From Thermoanaerobacterales bacterium UBA4877 (GTDB lineage: Bacteria > Bacillota > Thermoanaerobacteria > Thermoanaerobacterales > UBA4877): DNA of 64,000 nt. The stretch lies in contig DHDL01000023.1 in NCBI GenBank assembly GCA_002399345.1, positions 59,208 through 123,207 on the forward strand, given 5' to 3'. Both the position numbers and the translations under genes were made by a program. The first letter of the stretch is position 1, and each line of letters opens with the position of its first letter. Below, one piece after another: positions 7,730 to 15,440 of this stretch. The notes below the pieces were generated by a model. The model made no database searches and was not told the DNA's origin. It worked only from the letters and a program-made list of their open reading frames with translations.

Positions 7730-8704
7730 TTGAGTATGAGAATAGCCATTAACGGATTTGGACGTATCGGTATGGATTTATTAAAAATCATACATGATAA
7801 CAAGGTAGATATCGATGTGATTGCCATAAACAGTAATGGCAATCCAGATTCAGATATTCCATTTTTTGTACATGATCCGCTACATGGTACGTACAAAGGC
7901 AATGTCAATTGCACTGACGGATCGCTGGATTTTGATGGGAATAAAATATTATATTTTCATGAAAAAGACGTCTGCAAGCTTCCGTGGAAAGATCTTAATG
8001 TCGACATCGTGATCGATACATGTGGTAAATCGGCTGACAAGCATATATCTGCAGGAGCCAAAAAGGTTATAATAACATCTCCTGCGGATAAACCGGATGC
8101 CAAAATCGTTATGGGGATCAATCAAAGCGTATACAATCCCGAAAAGCATAGCATCATTTCATTAATGAACCCTGCTATCAACTGTATAGCACCAATTGTA
8201 AGCATAATACATAAAATGTTTTACATCTTAAAGGGAAATGCAACCATTATTGAACCATACTCCGGTGTAGACGCCTTCAGTTCAGATTTAAATGCTACAA
8301 AAATATCAAATTTCTCCATGGCTGCCGGTACATCGGATATCCGGACTATCGGCTGTATCTTACCAGAGCTACAAGGTAAATTTAACGGAATCTCTCTCAT
8401 TGCACCTACATATGCGGTTTCTTTGGCCGACATTAACATGATGGTAGGTAAACAAACAAATGTGGTTGGAATAAATGAATATCTAAAAGAAATGGCGGCC
8501 GGCCCGTACAATGGAATTATTGCCATTAACGAGAAGCAACTGCCATCATCAAACTATAATGGCAATATGCATTCGGCTATTGTCGAGCCGCGCTTTACAA
8601 CCGTGTCCGCCGGAAATATGATAAAAATATTGGCGGCATATGATGAGGATTATGGTTACTGTAATAGAATAATCGACTTTATTAAATACATTGCCTCAAA
8701 ATAA
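7730..8704 (+). CDS. GAPDH-fold protein lacking catalytic Cys and His
   Basis: It aligns over its whole length (about 324 residues) with glyceraldehyde-3-phosphate dehydrogenase: INGFGRIG for NAD, AGAKKVIITSPA, VMGINQ, LPELQGK and a GY-x-x-RIIDF end. The active-site segment SCTTNC is NPAINC, so the nucleophilic Cys is Pro. The HSYTNDQ segment is EPYSGVD, so the catalytic His is Glu. The phosphate-site RVPTPNVSV becomes IAPTYAVSL, and WYDNETGY becomes AYDEDYGY. It therefore cannot act as a classical GAPDH and is probably a nucleotide-binding or regulatory paralogue. The start is TTG 7730, six bases after GGGGGA; ATG 7736 is an alternative. It is a single gene with its own terminator. Confidence 0.85.
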   Translation: MSMRIAINGFGRIGMDLLKIIHDNKVDIDVIAINSNGNPDSDIPFFVHDPLHGTYKGNVNCTDGSLDFDGNKILYFHEKDVCKLPWKDLNVDIVIDTCGKSADKHISAGAKKVIITSPADKPDAKIVMGINQSVYNPEKHSIISLMNPAINCIAPIVSIIHKMFYILKGNATIIEPYSGVDAFSSDLNATKISNFSMAAGTSDIRTIGCILPELQGKFNGISLIAPTYAVSLADINMMVGKQTNVVGINEYLKEMAAGPYNGIIAINEKQLPSSNYNGNMHSAIVEPRFTTVSAGNMIKILAAYDEDYGYCNRIIDFIKYIASK

Positions 8705-8718
8705 GACAAAAACTCAAA

Positions 8719-8772
8719 AAAATTCACTTTCGATGTCAGAAATAACGCTGATATTAAAAGTGAATTTTCTTT
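8719..8772 (+). terminator. Terminator after the GAPDH-like gene
   Basis: AAAATTCACTTT (8719-8730) pairs with AAAGTGAATTTT (8757-8768), enclosing a smaller hairpin, and CTTTTCTTT follows. It begins about 15 bases after the stop codon. Confidence 0.75.
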
Positions 8773-8851
8773 TCTTTATATAAAATATAAAAAAAACGCC
8801 TAACTGAATTACTTGTTGACGAATTTATCTTTGAAACTATTTTTATATGGC

Positions 8852-8928
8852 TGGTAGCGGCGAGTGGACTTGAACCACCGACACTTCGGGTATGAACCGA
8901 ATGCTCTCGCCAGCTGAGCTACGCCGCC
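8852..8928 (-). tRNA. tRNA-Met (CAT), elongator
   Basis: The reverse complement folds as a 77-base cloverleaf beginning GGCGGCG and ending CGCCGCT-ACCA, with CCA encoded. The anticodon loop is TTCATAC, anticodon CAT. The fully paired G1-C72 acceptor end marks an elongator rather than an initiator (or an Ile tRNA modified at C34, which sequence cannot exclude). Confidence 0.93.
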
Positions 8929-8934
8929 ATAAAT

Positions 8935-9010
8935 TGGTTGCGGGGATAGGATTTGAACCTATGACCTCCGGGTTATGAGCCCGACGAGCTTCCAGCTGCT
9001 CCACCCCGCG
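8935..9010 (-). tRNA. Initiator tRNA-fMet (CAT)
   Basis: The reverse complement begins CGCGGGGTGGAGCAG and ends CCCCGCAACCA. The unpaired C1-A72 and the GGG/CCC pairs flanking the anticodon loop (GGGCTCATAACCC) are initiator hallmarks. CCA is encoded. It lies six bases from the adjacent tRNA-Met. Confidence 0.96.
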
Positions 9011-9037
9011 ATATATAATATTTACTTAGCTTAGCCG

Positions 9038-9128
9038 TGGTGCCGGAGACCGGAATTGAACCGGTACGGGCTTTAAAGGCCCGCGGGATTTTAAGTCCCG
9101 TGCGTCTGCCAGTTCCGCCACTCCGGCA
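9038..9128 (-). tRNA. tRNA-Leu (TAA)
   Basis: The reverse complement is 91 bases, beginning TGCCGGAG and ending CTCCGGCACCA. It has the long variable arm of class II tRNAs (GCGGGCC...) and anticodon TAA in the loop CTTAAAA. CCA is encoded. It heads the three-tRNA cluster. Confidence 0.95.
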
Positions 9129-9220
9129 GCTGACAGGTTCTATTATATGGCCTATACGGTATTTTGTCAATACCTTTATTAAAATTTATATTTAAAAATG
9201 CCGACCGACAGCTATATTTA

Positions 9221-10093
9221 TCAATCGGCTTCTATAAGATATCCTTCAAGACTGTCCCAGTCACTCACATATATACCACCTGCGTTAAGCATATCCAAAC
9301 TCTTTTCGAGTATGGCTGTACCGGCCAGTATGATATCTTCTCTTCCTTTTTGCATACCTTTTAGACTTCTTATTTCTTCAGAAGATGCCATGCTAAACCA
9401 TTGCCTCATCTTTTTAATGTTCCCGGCTCCCAAAAAATATCCCTGTATCTTGGATGCATCATACTCTTCAAGACCAATATCTATTGCGGCTAGGCCGGTA
9501 ATAGTTCCGCCTATTCCTATAATTTCCCCAGTACCGATAATGTCACTTAGATGAGGTCCCAGCATATTTTCAGTTTCTTTATAGAGTCCAGCTAGATCCC
9601 CTGCGGACACAAACCTCTCGGTAAACCTAACTGAACCCATATTTAAACTGAATTTATTATTTACGGTTTCCCCGCCTTTTATGAATTCGGTGCTTCCACC
9701 GCCTATATCTATAACAAGTTTTGGCACTTCTTTTGAAAAAAGAGCGGTTGCTCCGGTAAAATCAAGTTTAGCCTCCGTATCTCCATCTATTACCTCTACA
9801 TCTATTCCTGCACGTTGCTTTACCATATTGCAAAACTCCGTGCGGTTTTCTGCATCTCTAACGGCGCTTGTGGCAAATGCCTCAGGTATAGTTCCATACT
9901 CTTTTGCTTCATCTACATACAAGGCTATCTTGTTTGCAGTCCGAACCATCGGCTCCGGCTGCAAAAGACCCTTTCCAACACCCTCGCCTAATCTGGTAAT
10001 ATCAACCCTTTTAAACACCCTGCGCATTTTTGCGGTATCCATGATAAGCAGTCTTATTGAATTGGTTCCTATATCAACTGCTGATTTTAACAT
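9221..10093 (-). CDS. ppx: Exopolyphosphatase / Ppx-GppA family phosphatase
   Basis: A 290-residue short-form Ppx/GppA protein with the ASKHA ATPase fold. Visible signatures are AVDIGTNSIRLLI (residues 5-17), ATSAVRDAEN (about 75-84), the DIGGGSTEF phosphate loop (about 129-137) and GIGGTITGLAAI. It should hydrolyse polyphosphate or pppGpp. Only the two-domain catalytic core is present, as usual in Firmicutes short forms. It lies between the tRNA cluster and the yabR-divIC-yabQ-yabP genes, all on the same strand. Confidence 0.9.
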   Translation of the reverse strand: MLKSAVDIGTNSIRLLIMDTAKMRRVFKRVDITRLGEGVGKGLLQPEPMVRTANKIALYVDEAKEYGTIPEAFATSAVRDAENRTEFCNMVKQRAGIDVEVIDGDTEAKLDFTGATALFSKEVPKLVIDIGGGSTEFIKGGETVNNKFSLNMGSVRFTERFVSAGDLAGLYKETENMLGPHLSDIIGTGEIIGIGGTITGLAAIDIGLEEYDASKIQGYFLGAGNIKKMRQWFSMASSEEIRSLKGMQKGREDIILAGTAILEKSLDMLNAGGIYVSDWDSLEGYLIEAD

Positions 10094-10145
10094 AATCCAC
10101 CTTCACTAAAAATGCATCCCACTTAAGTGAAATGCACTACTTGTT

Positions 10146-10556
10146 TCAGTTATTCATAGACTTAACGCGTGTGTTACCGCGGCCGCCTCTTGCATCATGA
10201 TGCTTTTTCAACTGCTGCTGCTTTTCATCACTGTCTTTCATGAATTTAGCCAGCCTGTCCTCGAAGGATTGAGCCGTTTCCTTCCTTCGACCTCTGTCAT
10301 ACTCAATGGGACCTCTTTTTTTAGGTGCAGCCTTTTTGATTGAAAGGCTTATTTTACCGCCCTTATCTACAGAAAGTACTTTTACTCTAACTTTTTCATG
10401 CTCTTTTAGGTAATCATGTATATCCTTTACGTAGGTATCGGCTACTTCGGATATGTGAACCAAACCTGTTTTCCCATCAGAGAGTTGAACAAAGGCACCG
10501 AAGTTAGTAATATTTTTAACCGTGCCCTCAATAACAGCTCCAACTTCTATTGACAT
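10146..10556 (-). CDS. S1 RNA-binding domain protein, YabR-like
   Basis: A 136-residue protein with one S1 domain at residues 1-75 (VGAVIEGTVKNITNFGAFVQL, GLVHISEVAD, KVRVKVLSVDKGGKISLSIK). A basic, disordered tail follows, rich in K, R and Q and ending RGGRGNTRVKSMNN. It corresponds to B. subtilis YabR, a relative of general stress protein 13, likely bound to RNA or ribosomes. The position downstream of divIC in the yabP-yabQ-divIC-yabR order is conserved in spore-formers. Confidence 0.88.
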   Translation of the reverse strand: MSIEVGAVIEGTVKNITNFGAFVQLSDGKTGLVHISEVADTYVKDIHDYLKEHEKVRVKVLSVDKGGKISLSIKKAAPKKRGPIEYDRGRRKETAQSFEDRLAKFMKDSDEKQQQLKKHHDARGGRGNTRVKSMNN

Positions 10557-10621
10557 AAATGTTACAATTCCTCCTTTAAATTTTCAATATACCTATAATA
10601 TACTATAAACCAAGAAAAAAT

Positions 10622-10927
10622 TCAATGTCCGCTATTTTCTGCCCCCTTTAATGGATCTGCAAACCTGCCTGTATCTACATAGATGATATCCCCATCTTTC
10701 ACCAGGCCAAGCTTATCCCTTGCAATTTTCTCCGCATAGGTATCGGTTGAAACACTTTTTAGCGTCTTCTTATAATTATCAGTTTCTTTCTTCGCCTGCT
10801 CCACCTGTTTAGTAAGATCCGCCTTCTTAGCTTCCATACGCCGCAAAGTGATCTGCTGACCCACTAATGTTACGGATGCGTATATAACGAACGCAATAAT
10901 AATGACCTTTTTAATTACATTTTTCAT
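10622..10927 (-). CDS. divIC: Septum formation initiator, DivIC/FtsB family
   Basis: A 101-residue bitopic protein. A short basic N-terminus is followed by a membrane helix (about residues 7-25), then a coiled coil (KKADLTKQVEQAKKETDNYKK) and the conserved AEKIARDKLGLVKDGDIIYV block (about 65-84). With DivIB/FtsQ and FtsL it forms the septal complex that activates peptidoglycan synthesis. Length and architecture are normal. Confidence 0.9.
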   Translation of the reverse strand: MKNVIKKVIIIAFVIYASVTLVGQQITLRRMEAKKADLTKQVEQAKKETDNYKKTLKSVSTDTYAEKIARDKLGLVKDGDIIYVDTGRFADPLKGAENSGH

Positions 10928-10976
10928 ATGGACATCACCTTATATATGGTATTCGACGTATATCAATCAATTCCTT

Positions 10977-11387
10977 TTACCTTCTGTGAAAAATTTTTAA
11001 TTCTGCCACCTTTTTTGTTCCCATATTTATAATATGCTTTATCTTTTTGCATGTTCTTGATATTTTTTGTGAAATACCTATTATAGCTTTAAATATCGCA
11101 TCCAGCACCCTCGTCATAGGGCGGCTCAGTGTGTAATGATATAAGATTGCTCCGCTGGCAGCACCTATTATGGAAAACATCCTGATCTCACCATTGCTGC
11201 TCCAGTAAACAAATAAGAAAAGGACACCGGCCTGTACAATCCAAAAGAGTATATCCTCTATGGAATCTATAATCCTTATCCTTCTGAAATGATGTTTCTT
11301 CCGCCTGTAAATATCAAATAAAATACCCATTATAACACCGCAGTAAACCATGGTGAGAAATGCGTATACCTCATCTCTTATATCCAT
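10977..11387 (-). CDS. yabQ: Spore cortex biosynthesis protein YabQ
   Basis: A 136-residue membrane protein with about four hydrophobic segments (VYAFLTMVYCGVIMGILFDIYR, IEDILFWIVQAGVLFLFVYW, GAASGAILYHY) and a basic C-terminal tail. YabQ is a forespore outer-membrane protein needed for cortex assembly. The start is set at ATG 11387, five bases after GGAGGG; an upstream in-frame ATG would overlap the RBS. It is coupled to yabP, 42 bases upstream. Confidence 0.88.
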   Translation of the reverse strand: MDIRDEVYAFLTMVYCGVIMGILFDIYRRKKHHFRRIRIIDSIEDILFWIVQAGVLFLFVYWSSNGEIRMFSIIGAASGAILYHYTLSRPMTRVLDAIFKAIIGISQKISRTCKKIKHIINMGTKKVAELKIFHRR

Positions 11388-11429
11388 ACATTCCCTCCAA
11401 GACATAAAAATAGGCCACAGAGCAGCCTA

Positions 11430-11711
11430 TTATTTGAAAATCTTCTTTAATACTCCGCCCTCATTCTCCTTAGACTTCTGTCCCTGAATATAGGTCATGC
11501 TGTCTATGTCTCCGTCTATTATAAGTTTCCCATCTTCCAGGCTGAAACGTGTTATATGCATATTCTGGCCCTTTATATTAAGGACACCCAGCGAAGTCGA
11601 AAGGGTGATGCTGTTGTCACTAAAATGTTGCACATCTTCTACCCCTGTGGCCGATATCTTTTTTCGGTTTTCCATAGTAATTATTTGACCGGCCGTATTA
11701 TTTTCGTCCAT
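11430..11711 (-). CDS. yabP: Sporulation protein YabP
   Basis: A 93-residue YabP/YqfC-family protein. Typical features are ENRKKISATGVEDVQHFSDNSI at the start, the repeated short beta strands (LGVLNIKGQNMHITRFSLEDGKLIIDG) and a C-terminal SMTYIQGQ segment. YabP acts with SafA and YabQ in mother-cell-dependent coat and cortex assembly. The RBS GGAGGGGGTG is strong. It is the first gene of the yabP-yabQ-divIC-yabR run. Confidence 0.92.
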   Translation of the reverse strand: MDENNTAGQIITMENRKKISATGVEDVQHFSDNSITLSTSLGVLNIKGQNMHITRFSLEDGKLIIDGDIDSMTYIQGQKSKENEGGVLKKIFK

Positions 11712-11892
11712 AAAAATACACCCCCTCCATATATAATATTTTATGAAGTTGGTGCGTAAAATTAGACCTTGCTATAATGATTCTTTCATCGCATATATAC
11801 CACTCTTTTTCCTCCTCACCACGAACGCACTGTAAAAGTAAAGGCATAAAAAACCTCATATAATAATCATCTTTACTTGAGACGTAAATGCA

Positions 11893-12043
11893 AGTCTTAT
11901 AGAATGGACCTAATGGGTTCACAGGGGAGAAATGGCTGTAATCCTTGCCAAGGCAGCTAAGCTCACGGAAACTTTAAATCTAAATCCTTCGCCGCGAGGG
12001 CAGAGACGGCAACAATGATATACAATCCCTCTGTTTTTTCTAT
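11893..12043 (+). ncRNA. Candidate structured RNA, class not assigned
   Basis: This GC-richer island lies in the 338-base gap between yabP and the MFS gene. On the plus strand ACAGGGGA (11921-11928) can pair with TCCCTCTGT (about 12026-12034, one bulge), and six Ts follow (12034-12039) as in an intrinsic terminator. Inside are TGCC-aa-GGCA (11945-11954) and GCCG...CGGC (11991-12010). It does not match the riboswitch, SRP, tmRNA or RNase P signatures I know, and no good open frame covers it. The rest of the gap (11712-11892) shows nothing. Orientation is uncertain. Confidence 0.4.
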
Positions 12044-12049
12044 AGCTTA

Positions 12050-13276
12050 TCAATTTACACTTTTGCCGTTTATATCAAACGACCTTATATGAATAACGTA
12101 CCATGCGAGAAAGACCAGGACTATGAGTCCGCAGATTATAAAATATGTCTTTGAGGTTATGTAATTTAAGAGTATGCCGGTTACCGCAATGCTAATCGGC
12201 ACGGTTGTAGTTCCTATTATACCCATGGTACTAAGGACCCTACCAAGTAAATCCTCAGGTGTGGTCCTTTGAATCATCACTGACGCTATAACGGTTAAAA
12301 TGCCTGACCCTATCCCCACCACAGCCATCACGGATATGGCATAATACAGGTTTGCGAACATGCCCAAAGTGGCCAGGCCGATTCCTATCGTTGCAATACC
12401 TGCTGCTATAAGCACATCATATCCGGCATATCTCATGATAAAACCAACCGAAGCGGCACCGGCCAGCGACCCCACGGAATAACCGGACAGCATCGTGCTG
12501 TAGCCGGTAACCTCATAACCCAAGGTATTGTCTGCATACACCGGCAATATGACATTCAGTGGGCCCAAAAAAGCGTTGATTATAAACATAAGCATAAGCA
12601 ATAACTTTAGATCCCTTTTGCCGGCTACGTAGGACACACCGTCTATAATACCTGTATAAAAACCATGGGCACCCTTTTTTGTTTCAATATTAACACTGCT
12701 GTTCATAGTATGAATAAAAAATATAAGAAATGAACTGATAAAAAAAGAAAAGATATTCGCATATATTGTCGCAGTAATCCCATGTAGCCCAATAATAATG
12801 CCCGCCAAAGCAGGTCCCACTATTCCTACCAGCTGTTTAGCGGTATTTATTGCAGAATTGGCCATCACCAGCGAGCCGGCATCTACAACCTGTGGAACAA
12901 TGGCACCGGAAGCAGGATTGTAGAACTGGCCTAGGGTTGACAATATAAAAGTTATTATATAAACCCATGCCACCGGCCAGGCCTTCGAGCATATAAACAT
13001 AGGAAGAAAAAGCAATATTATTCCCCTCAAAATATCACTTAACACCATAACTGTTTTTCGGTTATACCTGTCTGCCACAACGCCGCCGATAAAACCGAAT
13101 ATCCATGAAGGTACAAAAAACATTATGAGATTCATGCCCATGGCAATGGTTGAACCCGTCCTGTCATATATCAGAAGGGTAAGTCCTATTTCAAATAAAG
13201 AGTCGCCTAACATAGAAATAGTTCTGGCACACCATAAAAGAAGAAAAGAACCGTTATTAAAAACTTTGGTTTTCAC
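12050..13276 (-). CDS. MFS transporter, drug-efflux-like
   Basis: A 408-residue major facilitator with about twelve hydrophobic segments. The N-half signature GGVVADRYNRKTVMVLSD (about residues 65-82) is the loop 2-3 MFS motif, and the second half has GYSTMLSGYSVGSLAGA. It resembles the MFS_3/macrolide-efflux-like group of Firmicutes. The substrate is unknown. It is a single gene; the spacing on both sides exceeds 160 bases. Two exact GGCCWGGCC copies fall here (GIGLATLG and KAWPVA, the latter in a different codon frame). Confidence 0.88.
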   Translation of the reverse strand: MKTKVFNNGSFLLLWCARTISMLGDSLFEIGLTLLIYDRTGSTIAMGMNLIMFFVPSWIFGFIGGVVADRYNRKTVMVLSDILRGIILLFLPMFICSKAWPVAWVYIITFILSTLGQFYNPASGAIVPQVVDAGSLVMANSAINTAKQLVGIVGPALAGIIIGLHGITATIYANIFSFFISSFLIFFIHTMNSSVNIETKKGAHGFYTGIIDGVSYVAGKRDLKLLLMLMFIINAFLGPLNVILPVYADNTLGYEVTGYSTMLSGYSVGSLAGAASVGFIMRYAGYDVLIAAGIATIGIGLATLGMFANLYYAISVMAVVGIGSGILTVIASVMIQRTTPEDLLGRVLSTMGIIGTTTVPISIAVTGILLNYITSKTYFIICGLIVLVFLAWYVIHIRSFDINGKSVN

Positions 13277-13410
13277 TGATAAACTCTCCCTTTAATTATA
13301 ATTAATTAATATATAATTAACTCAGGTTTAACCGGTTAATTTATTCTTTCAATGATTATACCATATTTAATTACCATTATAGGTACTCTTTTAAAATTAT
13401 TTGATAAATA

Positions 13411-13432
13411 AAAAGGCTGCCTGCCGGCAGCC
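13411..13432 (-). terminator. Terminator after the 69-aa gene
   Basis: On the minus strand GGCTGCC-ggca-GGCAGCC is followed by TTTTT. It begins nine bases past the stop of the gene at 13442-13651 and closes the long transketolase-side unit. Confidence 0.85.
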
Positions 13433-13441
13433 TCCAGTAAA

Positions 13442-13651
13442 TTATTTTTTAGCTAGTTCAGATTCCCAATAATCCTTTGCATTTGTCATTGTCTCTATAT
13501 CTTTTTGCCTCTCGGTAATAATATCGTGATACATAAGCTCGCACCCTTCCACGGGAGCATCCTTGGCATATTCTTTGTAGAGATCAAGATTTTTCTTTTC
13601 CATTGCTATAGCTTTTTTTAGATTTTCTACATGTCTTTGAGCACTTCCCAT
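13442..13651 (-). CDS. Small helical protein, 69 aa
   Basis: A short, highly charged, probably two-helix protein: HVENLKKAIAMEKKNLDLYKEYAKD, then ELMYHDIITERQKDIETM. The E-x-x-x-Y-x-x-x-A spacing recalls rubrerythrin or ferritin-like helices, but the length is half of such a domain, and I assign no function. It lies 24 bases after the transketolase C-subunit gene, has a good RBS (GGAAGG) and is followed by a terminator, so it is the last gene of that operon. Confidence 0.7.
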   Translation of the reverse strand: MGSAQRHVENLKKAIAMEKKNLDLYKEYAKDAPVEGCELMYHDIITERQKDIETMTNAKDYWESELAKK

Positions 13652-13675
13652 AAATATCCTTCCCTTCCAAAGGAA

Positions 13676-14602
13676 TTATAACATTTCCCTAGCTGCCTTT
13701 ACAATATCTTCGGCAGTAAGTCCATACTTTTTGATAACCGCATCGGGTGTACCCGATTCTCCAAACGTATCCTTTACTCCCACTCTCCTTACCCGTGCAG
13801 GATAATTCTCAGAAAGTACCTCGCATACGGCCGAACCCAGCCCGCCGTATATGCTGTGTTCTTCGCAGGTTACCACCCTGCCAGTCTTGCGCGCCGTGTC
13901 AATTATCATATCTTTATCTATGGGCTTAATCGTGTGCATATCTATAACATCGGCGGTTATACCTTCTTTTTTCAGTACATCCGCAGCTTCCAGGGCTTTA
14001 GCCACCATTATTCCGGTTGCTATTATACTTATATCCTTGCCCTCTTTAATTCTTATGGCCCGGCCAATCTCAAACTGCTGTGCATCATCATATATTACCG
14101 GTATGCCCGGCCTGCCCAATCTTATATACACCGGTCCCTTATACCCGGCGGCAAGCTTTACGAGTCTCCCTGCAGATACCGCATCGGCCGGAACCAATAC
14201 GGTCATGTTGGGAAGCCCCCTCATGAGGTTTATATCCTCTACAGATTGGTGGGTAGCTCCGTCTTCACCCACAGAAAGCCCGGCGTGAGTAGCCGCAATC
14301 TTAACGTTCAGATTGGAATAACATACGGAATCCCTTATCTGGTCATATGTCCTTCCTGTAGCAAATACGGCAAAACTACTGGCAAATGGTATCTTTCCAC
14401 ATGTGGCCAGGCCGGCGGCTGTTCCTACCATATCCGCCTCGGCTATGCCCATATCAAAGAACCTTTCGGGGTACTTCTCAGCAAAGCCGTTGGTCTTTGT
14501 AGATTTGGAAAGATCGGCGTCCAGCACTACTATATCCTTGTTTTCCGCGCCGAGTTCTAAAAGCGCCTTACCGTATGCCTCTCTCGTAGCTATCTTATTC
14601 AA
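13676..14602 (-). CDS. Transketolase, C-terminal subunit
   Basis: A 308-residue subunit with the pyrimidine-binding and C-terminal domains of transketolase. Visible motifs are DADLSKST, RFFDMGIAEADMVGTAAGLA (with the catalytic Glu), FATGRTYDQIRDSV, THAGLSVGEDGATHQ and a C-terminal TCEEHSIYGGLG. With the next gene it forms the heteromeric enzyme that moves two-carbon units between sugar phosphates. The start is taken as TTG 14602, seven bases after GAGGTG and overlapping the N-subunit stop; a GTG at 14611 is an alternative. Split transketolases are common in Clostridia. Confidence 0.9.
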   Translation of the reverse strand: MNKIATREAYGKALLELGAENKDIVVLDADLSKSTKTNGFAEKYPERFFDMGIAEADMVGTAAGLATCGKIPFASSFAVFATGRTYDQIRDSVCYSNLNVKIAATHAGLSVGEDGATHQSVEDINLMRGLPNMTVLVPADAVSAGRLVKLAAGYKGPVYIRLGRPGIPVIYDDAQQFEIGRAIRIKEGKDISIIATGIMVAKALEAADVLKKEGITADVIDMHTIKPIDKDMIIDTARKTGRVVTCEEHSIYGGLGSAVCEVLSENYPARVRRVGVKDTFGESGTPDAVIKKYGLTAEDIVKAAREML

Positions 14603-15425
14603 TGCCTTCACCTCTCTGCGTAAGCTCCTCTATGGCCTTATCCCTTTGCTCTTTGTCAGGCGCAGTGCCGTGCCAACCTACCTGGTTTTCCATGTATGAA
14701 ACTCCCTTGCCCTTCACAGTATTCGCTATTATTAAAGTTGGCCTTTCTTTAGTTTCTTTGGCCCTATCCAAGGCATCGATTATTTGCTGCATATCATGGC
14801 CATCAATCCTTATGGTGTACCAGCCGAATGCCTTCCATTTATCTTCTATCGGCTCTATGTTCATAACCTCATCATTGCGGCCGTCTATCTGAAGACCGTT
14901 GTGATCCAATATGGCTGTAAGATTATCCAGTTTATACTGAGCCGCAGACATAGCTGCCTCCCATATCTGGCCTTCCTCACACTCACCATCTCCTAATACG
15001 GCGTAGGCCCTGTAGCCTTTTTTATCAAGTCTGCCTGCCAAAGCCATTCCACAAGCAGCCGAGAGTCCCTGTCCCAGAGAACCTGTGGTCATATCCACTC
15101 CCGGTGTATCATTCATGTTGGGGTGGCCCTGAAGCTTTGTATTTATCTTTCTGAATGTCTTTAATTTATCTTTCGGAAAAAATCCCTTCTCTGCAAGTGC
15201 CGCATATAGCACAGGAGACGCATGTCCCTTAGAAAGCACCAGTCTGTCCCTGTCTTCCCAATCAGGATTTTTGGGATCCACATTCATTTCTTTGAAATAA
15301 AGCACCGCAAAAATATCCGCTGCCGAAAGCGATCCACCCGGATGACCAGATTGCGCCGTATAGATCATGTCTATTATATCTTTTCTCATCTCATTCGCTG
15401 TTTTTTGTAATTCCCTTATGTCCAA
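14595..15425 (-). CDS. Transketolase, N-terminal subunit
   Basis: A 276-residue thiamine-diphosphate-binding half of transketolase. GHPGGSLSAADIFAVLYF (residues 27-44), KGHASP, GSLGQGLSAACGMA and the GDGECEEGQIWEAAMSAAQYKLDN motif (about 143-166) bind ThDP and Mg2+. It overlaps the C-subunit start, so the two are translationally coupled. trxB lies 15 bases upstream on the same strand, so the operon runs trxB, tktN, tktC and the small helical gene. Confidence 0.93.
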   Translation of the reverse strand: MDIRELQKTANEMRKDIIDMIYTAQSGHPGGSLSAADIFAVLYFKEMNVDPKNPDWEDRDRLVLSKGHASPVLYAALAEKGFFPKDKLKTFRKINTKLQGHPNMNDTPGVDMTTGSLGQGLSAACGMALAGRLDKKGYRAYAVLGDGECEEGQIWEAAMSAAQYKLDNLTAILDHNGLQIDGRNDEVMNIEPIEDKWKAFGWYTIRIDGHDMQQIIDALDRAKETKERPTLIIANTVKGKGVSYMENQVGWHGTAPDKEQRDKAIEELTQRGEGIE

Positions 15426-15440
15426 ACGTGTACACCCTCC

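Noticed and set aside
8852-9128. Coding frame across the tRNA cluster
   Set aside because: An open frame at 8973-9170 on the minus strand is a shadow of tRNA-fMet and tRNA-Leu sequence.
11698-11922. 74-codon minus-strand frame upstream of yabP
   Set aside because: Overlaps the yabP start and RBS; no RBS of its own.
13856-14560. Long plus-strand open frame (234 codons)
   Set aside because: Antisense to the transketolase C-subunit, no RBS, Tyr/Gly/His-rich composition of a shadow frame.
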